From NCBI GenBank assembly GCA_934466475.1, contig CAKSLI010000017.1, forward strand, positions 1-17,210: a DNA stretch of 17,210 bases. Direction: 5' to 3'. Source of the DNA: an uncultured Oscillospiraceae bacterium. GTDB lineage: Bacteria; Bacillota; Clostridia; Oscillospirales; Ruminococcaceae. The translations under genes were made by a program, and so were the position numbers. The notes under the pieces were generated by a model, which had not been told where the DNA came from, ran no database searches, and saw nothing but the letters and a program-made list of their open reading frames with translations. This document shows, one piece after another, positions 13,234-17,210 of this stretch (position 1 is its first letter; every line of letters starts with the position of its first letter).

Positions 13234-15282
13234 TTATTCCGCGCCCCTGAAATACAGTCCCCTCGTGAGTGAGCCTGACGGCTTGCCATTATTCAGGTAC
13301 ATATCAAGCACCGGCTTCAGCTCGCGCTCGTCAGTGAATTTCAGCACCGCAAAATCGAACGGCTCAAGGGAATTACGGCGGTCGCTCATTATCAGCAGGT
13401 CGGGATTGAGTATCTCAACGCTGTTGCCTCCGCACAGCACAGGCATCTGATTTCCGCGGCGGTCGGCTATGCACTTTCCGCAGGGAGAACCGTTGTCATC
13501 GAACAGGTGCACTCTCCCGCAGGGAGCGCCTCCGCTGACAGGACAGCGCCGCATTATCATCAGCGGAAGCCGCCCGTATGCCACAATCCCGCGCGGCACC
13601 GGGGAGCTTATCTCCGCAAGCTGAGCCGCAGTCCCCTCAAAGGAAAGCGTGATGTCCTCAAAACCGAGCTCTCCGCACACGCCAGCCGCATAGCTGTTGA
13701 TGATGTTCATGCGGTGCCCGCCGTGCAGCCTGAATCCCTCCTGACGGAGAATCTGAGCGTGTCCGAAGGTCTGCGCCATTGCGCGGGTGAATCCCAGCCG
13801 CTTCAGCTCCCGGAGCCGCTCCGTGACCTCGTCCTCGCAGTCTGAAAGCACAAACGGCGGGATAACCGCTATCCTGTCCTTGTCCGGAGTGTCACCGCCA
13901 AGAAGCCTCATCGGAGCGTATATCAGCCCGAACGGAAGCTCCAGCGCCTGCCGGAGCTGCTCCGCTGAATACACCTCGCACCGCCACTGGAGCCCGGAGC
14001 TTTCATGCCGGGAATGCTCCGGAGCCGAAAGCGGATACACCGCATAGTGCGGCGAATTCTTTTCAAGAACCGCTTCGTCCAGCTTTGAGATAAGCTCCCG
14101 CCGCAGGGAATTCAGCACAGACGCCGGGAGATTCAGTCCGCCTTCCACCTCTGCGGAAATTTCCCCGGCATAGAACTGGGTTCCGCCGAGCTTTGCCATG
14201 CGCTCCTTTACGCTTTCAGCGGAAAGCGGAGCGTTCACCGCAGGCTGCGGGATATCGCCGTAAGCCTCCACGGAACATCCCCCGCAGACCGCCTTAGCAT
14301 GGACAGGCTCGCCCGCCCTTATCTCAGTGCAGATATCCGCCCGGAAGCGCGGCATTTCCGCCTTGTACAGCGCCTTTATTCCGTTCAGCGCCCTGGCGGA
14401 ATTCTCCACGTCCTCGCGGCTGCGGGTTCCCTGCATATCGCGCATGGTACCGGTAAAGTAGCTGTCCGTGAGCCCTCCCCGGGAAAAGATCCCGGAAAGA
14501 CGCTCGTAGTCGTAGTCCATTCCGTGCAGGGACTTATAGCATGCGTCCGTTGCGCAGGCGATGTACTCGGGGCGCTTCATTCTGCCCTCGATTTTGAGCG
14601 AGGCTATGCCGATATCGTCAAGCTCTTTCAGATGCGGGACAAGGGAGCTGTCCTTCAGCGATATGACGCTGTGCCTGTCGCCGCAGGTGAAATCCAGACG
14701 GCATGGCTGCGCGCACAGTCCGCGGCTGCCGCTCCTGCCGCCGAAAATGCTGCTCATGTAGCACTGCCCGCTTATGCAGACGCACAGCGCCCCGTGCACG
14801 AAAACCTCCAGCTCAATGCCGGAGCTTTCTGCGATGTTCCTTATCTGCTCAAAGGATAATTCGCGGCCTATTACCGCCCGGCAGAAGCCGAGCTCCTGAG
14901 CCGCCCTGACCCCGGCGGGACTGTTGAGCGTCATCTGCGTGGAAGCGTGCCGCGGCAGCTCCGGACATACCCTGCGCACGATATCAGCCGCGCCGATATC
15001 CTGTATGATGAGCCCGTCCACGCCGCACTGCGCCGCGGTTTTCACGCATTCCGCGAACTTCTCCAGTTCGGTGTCGTATATCAGCGTATTAAGCGCCGCA
15101 TAAACCTTTACGCCGCGCCTGTGGCACTCCCGGCAGACCGTTTCCAGCTCTGCGGCAGAAAAATTTTCGGCATTTTTGCGTGCCGAAAAATCAGATAATC
15201 CGAGGTAGACCGCCCCGGCGCCTGTATTCAGCGCCGCGGGCAGGTCTGCGATGCCCCCGAGGGGCGAAAGAATTTCACTCAT
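13234..15282 (-). CDS. Peptidase U32-family protein with DUF3656-like C-terminal region
   Basis: A 682-residue protein of the U32 family, whose studied members hydroxylate rRNA or tRNA bases (RlhA, TrhP) rather than cleave peptides. The N-terminal barrel starts ILSPLGG...AVYLGLSDFSAR. The family signature spans E159-VFVHGALC167 to GQC174YMSS, followed by C190 and C194 (GLCAQPC). These four Cys are the expected Fe-S ligands. SLKIEGRMKRPEY is near 238-250. The long C-terminal part has a second Cys group (CPVSGGAPCG...CGKC). Start ATG 15280-15282 overlaps the stop of the gene before it as ATGA. The stop codon (13234-13236) lies inside the target duplication of the repeat element. Whether it acts on rRNA or tRNA cannot be told. 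Confidence 0.93.
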   Translation of the reverse strand: MSEILSPLGGIADLPAALNTGAGAVYLGLSDFSARKNAENFSAAELETVCRECHRRGVKVYAALNTLIYDTELEKFAECVKTAAQCGVDGLIIQDIGAADIVRRVCPELPRHASTQMTLNSPAGVRAAQELGFCRAVIGRELSFEQIRNIAESSGIELEVFVHGALCVCISGQCYMSSIFGGRSGSRGLCAQPCRLDFTCGDRHSVISLKDSSLVPHLKELDDIGIASLKIEGRMKRPEYIACATDACYKSLHGMDYDYERLSGIFSRGGLTDSYFTGTMRDMQGTRSREDVENSARALNGIKALYKAEMPRFRADICTEIRAGEPVHAKAVCGGCSVEAYGDIPQPAVNAPLSAESVKERMAKLGGTQFYAGEISAEVEGGLNLPASVLNSLRRELISKLDEAVLEKNSPHYAVYPLSAPEHSRHESSGLQWRCEVYSAEQLRQALELPFGLIYAPMRLLGGDTPDKDRIAVIPPFVLSDCEDEVTERLRELKRLGFTRAMAQTFGHAQILRQEGFRLHGGHRMNIINSYAAGVCGELGFEDITLSFEGTAAQLAEISSPVPRGIVAYGRLPLMIMRRCPVSGGAPCGRVHLFDDNGSPCGKCIADRRGNQMPVLCGGNSVEILNPDLLIMSDRRNSLEPFDFAVLKFTDERELKPVLDMYLNNGKPSGSLTRGLYFRGAE

Positions 15283-16781
15283 AAGGTAAGCTGTCCGTCC
15301 TCCAGCATTTCATTGAGCTGCTTGTTGAGAGACGCATTGGTCTTTTTCAGCTCCCTGACCTCTGCAAGCGCAGCGGAAAGCTGCTTTCTGAGGTCCTCTG
15401 TCTCCTGCGCCTGAGCGGCATTTCCGGCATTATCTGCGCCCGCCGCCCGGAGCGCGGCATTCTCGCTTTCTATCTGTGAGAATCTCACCATGAGCTCCTC
15501 GAACTTGTCCGACTTCTGGCGCAGCTCGGAGATCTCCTTTTCCATCTCGGAATTTTCGGTGAGCGCCTCGTCAGTTTCCTCGCGGGAATCAGCAAGCTGC
15601 TGCTCCAGATCGGCGCTGTGGCTCTTTTCATCGGCGAGGGCTCTGCGCGCCTCTGCCAGCTCCTCGGCGGACTTTTCGGCGGCGGAGAGCTTCTTTTCGA
15701 GGTCGGAGTTCCTGCCCTTTTCCGCGGCGAGGGACTGCTTCGCTTCCGCAAGCTCTGCGGCGGACTTTTCAGCGGCGGAGAGCTTCTTTTCGAGATCGGA
15801 GTTCCTGCCCTTTTCTGCGGCAAGGGACTGCTTCGCTTCCGCGAGCTCTGCGGCGGACTTTTCGGCGGCGGAGAGCTTCTTTTCGAGGTCGGAGTTCCTG
15901 CCCTTTTCTGCGGCGAGGGACTGCTTCGCTTCCGCGAGCTCCGCGGCGGTCTTTTCGGCGGCGGAGAGCTTCTTTTCGAGGTCGGAGTTCCTGCCCTTCT
16001 GGGAGTTCAGCTCTTTCTTCACGACATCAAGCTCAGCCGCGGAGGCTTTCAGCTTCTCGCGGTCCTTTTCGAGAGTGCTGGCGCGCTCCTCGCAGCGGCG
16101 GAGTGCTTCCTCTGTGTTTGCAGCCTTTTCGAGCTTCGCGGTGAGCTGCTTCTTTTCCTCGGTCAGCTGAGCCAGATTTTCGGTCTGCTTTCTGAGGTCT
16201 GCATTCTGCTTTGTCAGCTCGTCTATGTTCTTCTGGAGCTCAGCGCCCTTTTCGCCCGCGGATCTCAGCGTGTCCGCCAGCTGAGAGTTCTTGTCCTCCA
16301 GATTCTTTATCTTCACCTCTGCCTTGTCGAGAGCCGCCTTTGCGTCAGCGTTGTCGGCGGCGCGGCTGTTCGCCTCGCTGAGTGTCTCAGCAAGCTGGGC
16401 GTTCTTTCCCTCCAGCTCGGAGAAGCACTTTTTCAGCGCCTCGAATTCCTCGCTCTCCTTCATCAGCGCAACATTTTCAGCGGAAAGGCGCTTGTTCTCG
16501 TCAAGTGCCGCCGCCGCTTTTTCCGCCGTGGAGGTAAGCGCGGCGACCTTCTTTGAGAGGTCGTCACGCTGGGCGGTAGCCGTGCCAAGCTCCTCCATCA
16601 TGTCGAGCACGGAGAGCACGCACGCGTCCTCCTTGACGTCCGGGTTGTTCGGCATGAGCTTGCAGTATTCGCTTATCCTGCGGTCCGCTTCGGCGGCATG
16701 GCGCTTTATCGCTTCCGTATCATTCGTGCGGAGATTGTACGGTTTTCCGCAAATCGTTACTGTTACCTTTTCGTTGAGCAT
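15279..16781 (-). CDS. ZapA-like cell division protein with very long coiled-coil extension
   Basis: The first 90 residues look like ZapA, which bundles FtsZ filaments. EKVTVTICGKPYNLRT is followed by an Arg/Glu-rich helix with IKRHAAEADRRISEY and then VLSVLDMMEEL. ZapA is usually 80-110 residues; this product is 500. Residues about 80-480 are Lys/Glu/Ala-rich coiled coil with four near-identical 31-residue repeats (KGRNSDLEKKLSAAEKSAAE...). The end is MEDGQLTL-like. ATG 16779-16781 is chosen for AGGAGG at a 9-base distance; a TTG/ATG upstream adds 12 residues without a ribosome site. It is first in an operon with the U32 gene, a pairing common in Firmicutes. The extension would make a long rod; its role is unknown. 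Confidence 0.85.
   Translation of the reverse strand: MLNEKVTVTICGKPYNLRTNDTEAIKRHAAEADRRISEYCKLMPNNPDVKEDACVLSVLDMMEELGTATAQRDDLSKKVAALTSTAEKAAAALDENKRLSAENVALMKESEEFEALKKCFSELEGKNAQLAETLSEANSRAADNADAKAALDKAEVKIKNLEDKNSQLADTLRSAGEKGAELQKNIDELTKQNADLRKQTENLAQLTEEKKQLTAKLEKAANTEEALRRCEERASTLEKDREKLKASAAELDVVKKELNSQKGRNSDLEKKLSAAEKTAAELAEAKQSLAAEKGRNSDLEKKLSAAEKSAAELAEAKQSLAAEKGRNSDLEKKLSAAEKSAAELAEAKQSLAAEKGRNSDLEKKLSAAEKSAEELAEARRALADEKSHSADLEQQLADSREETDEALTENSEMEKEISELRQKSDKFEELMVRFSQIESENAALRAAGADNAGNAAQAQETEDLRKQLSAALAEVRELKKTNASLNKQLNEMLEDGQLTL
15627..15998 (-). repeat. Four 93-bp tandem repeats in the ZapA-like gene
   Basis: The segment coding RNSDLEKKLSA recurs at exact 93-bp steps (marker G at 15699, 15792, 15885 and 15978). 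Each unit codes 31 residues. The three upstream units are nearly identical at DNA level; the last (lowest coordinates) has diverged (EELAEARRALADE). Such DNA identity suggests recent expansion by unequal exchange or slippage. Confidence 0.93.
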
Positions 16782-16888
16782 TGCAGAAGTCCTCCTGAGT
16801 TTATGTTCCGTTATCAAGCCAAATGGCGCTGTATTGTCGAATTTTTATTTCCAAACCTGTTTTGCGCATACTATTCCTGCTATATAAT

Positions 16889-16917
16889 ATTATAGCCTAA
16901 TTCCAGAAGTATTGCAA
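16889..16917 (-). promoter_or_regulatory. Sigma-A promoter of the zapA-like/U32 operon
   Basis: On the minus strand TTGCAA (16912-16917), a 17-bp spacer and TATAAT (16889-16894). Transcription would start near 16882, leaving a leader of about 100 nt before the AGGAGG site. Confidence 0.85.
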
Positions 16918-17055
16918 GAGTTTTTTATAAAATAATCCCGCCATTTTCGCGGCAAAAAATCCGAAAGGAATGCCGCACGGAAGCCCCTGCCGCTCCATGA
17001 CGAAAAATAGCCAAAAAAAAGCGCGGAAAATCTGAAATTTTAGGATAATAATATA
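16918..17055. other. Divergent intergenic spacer, no gene seen
   Basis: The stretch lies between two divergent promoters. Apart from A/T runs and a GCGCGGAAAA segment, I see no repeat, strong hairpin or open frame. Confidence 0.55.
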
Positions 17056-17084
17056 TTGCACACGGCGCACAATAATGGTATAAT
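17056..17084 (+). promoter_or_regulatory. Sigma-A promoter facing out of the window
   Basis: TTGCAC (17056-17061), a 17-bp spacer and TATAAT (17079-17084). The next feature downstream is the repeat element at 17136; the gene it serves lies beyond the window. Confidence 0.75.
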
Positions 17085-17135
17085 TATAATTGTACTATTA
17101 TGTATAAGGGTATCTGGAAATACAGAATACTTGTA

Positions 17136-17210
17136 GGGAACCTCTAAAAACCGGTTTGAAAAGGGAAAATGGGTAGAGTGCGCCGAATGCGATGAAAGCC
17201 GACGAAGTAA
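17136..17210 (+). mobile_element. MITE-like repeat element, type B, partial (cut by window end)
   Basis: It starts GGGAACCTCTAAAAACC and runs 75 bases to the window end. The sequence equals the left arm of the copy at 11236 (read in reverse) at all but one base, up to GCCGACGAAGTAA. The four bases before it are TGTA (17132-17135), the expected first half of a target duplication. Unlike the others it lies about 45 bp after a promoter start site, so it may be in the 5' leader of the next gene. Confidence 0.88.

Noticed and set aside
4672..17210. The repeats as a CRISPR array or as ends of one composite transposon
   Set aside because: They are hairpin elements kilobases apart, each with its own target duplication, and enclose housekeeping genes. 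There are no spacers of regular length and no cas or transposase genes.

Overview
The window looks like chromosomal DNA from a Gram-positive, low-to-mid GC anaerobe of the class Clostridia, most like Ruminococcus and relatives (Oscillospiraceae). The basis is gene content and family resemblance: PyrR-controlled pyr genes, a MinD-mgsA pair, MetA of the acetyl-CoA type, a clostripain-like lipoprotein, a ZapA-U32 pair, AGGAGG ribosome binding sites and many sigma-A promoters with exact 17-bp spacers. No database search was possible, so the genus is an inference.

Layout. 1-75 is the cut end of a short repeat element. 123-3227 (minus) is a pyrimidine operon, pyrR-pyrC-pyrF, with a consensus promoter and an attenuator-like leader. 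3273-4666 (plus) is a two-gene operon of an alpha/beta hydrolase and a sirtuin. 4672-4859 is a complete type A element. 4925-7167 (minus) is a secreted clostripain-family lipoprotein. 7347-8649 (plus) is a MinD-type ATPase followed by methylglyoxal synthase. 8736-8948 is a DUF378 membrane protein. 9148-9313 is an apparent free-standing small RNA gene with its own consensus promoter and terminator. 9337-10338 is metA with a separate consensus promoter. 10347-11226 is a membrane protein with a Pro/Gln repeat linker and a zinc ribbon. 11236-11465 is a type B element. 11631-12960 is a small Se/S-carrier-like protein overlapping a cysteine desulfurase. 13003-13232 is a second type B element. 13234-16917 (minus) is a giant ZapA-like coiled-coil protein followed by a U32-family protein, overlapping by ATGA. 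17136-17210 is the start of a third type B element behind an outward-facing promoter.

The most unusual content is the repeat family: five copies in 17 kb, two cut by the window ends. The copies share 17-bp terminal inverted repeats, and each complete copy is flanked by a 4-bp AT-rich direct repeat. Each can fold end to end into a long hairpin. There are two interiors: type A, about 188 bp, and type B, 230 bp. Type B has a three-hairpin core containing an AGGAGG site and a 21-codon basic micro-ORF. All three complete copies lie between a gene's stop codon and that gene's intrinsic terminator, so each should be transcribed as part of a 3' UTR. No transposase is present. Second in interest is the roughly 130-nt small RNA upstream of metA.

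The rest is housekeeping metabolism and envelope or cell-division functions. Several proteins have unusual details: a MinD lacking its membrane-anchor helix and without minC or minE beside it, an Asn at a catalytic-Asp position of methylglyoxal synthase, and a ZapA domain carrying about 400 residues of coiled coil with 31-residue tandem repeats.
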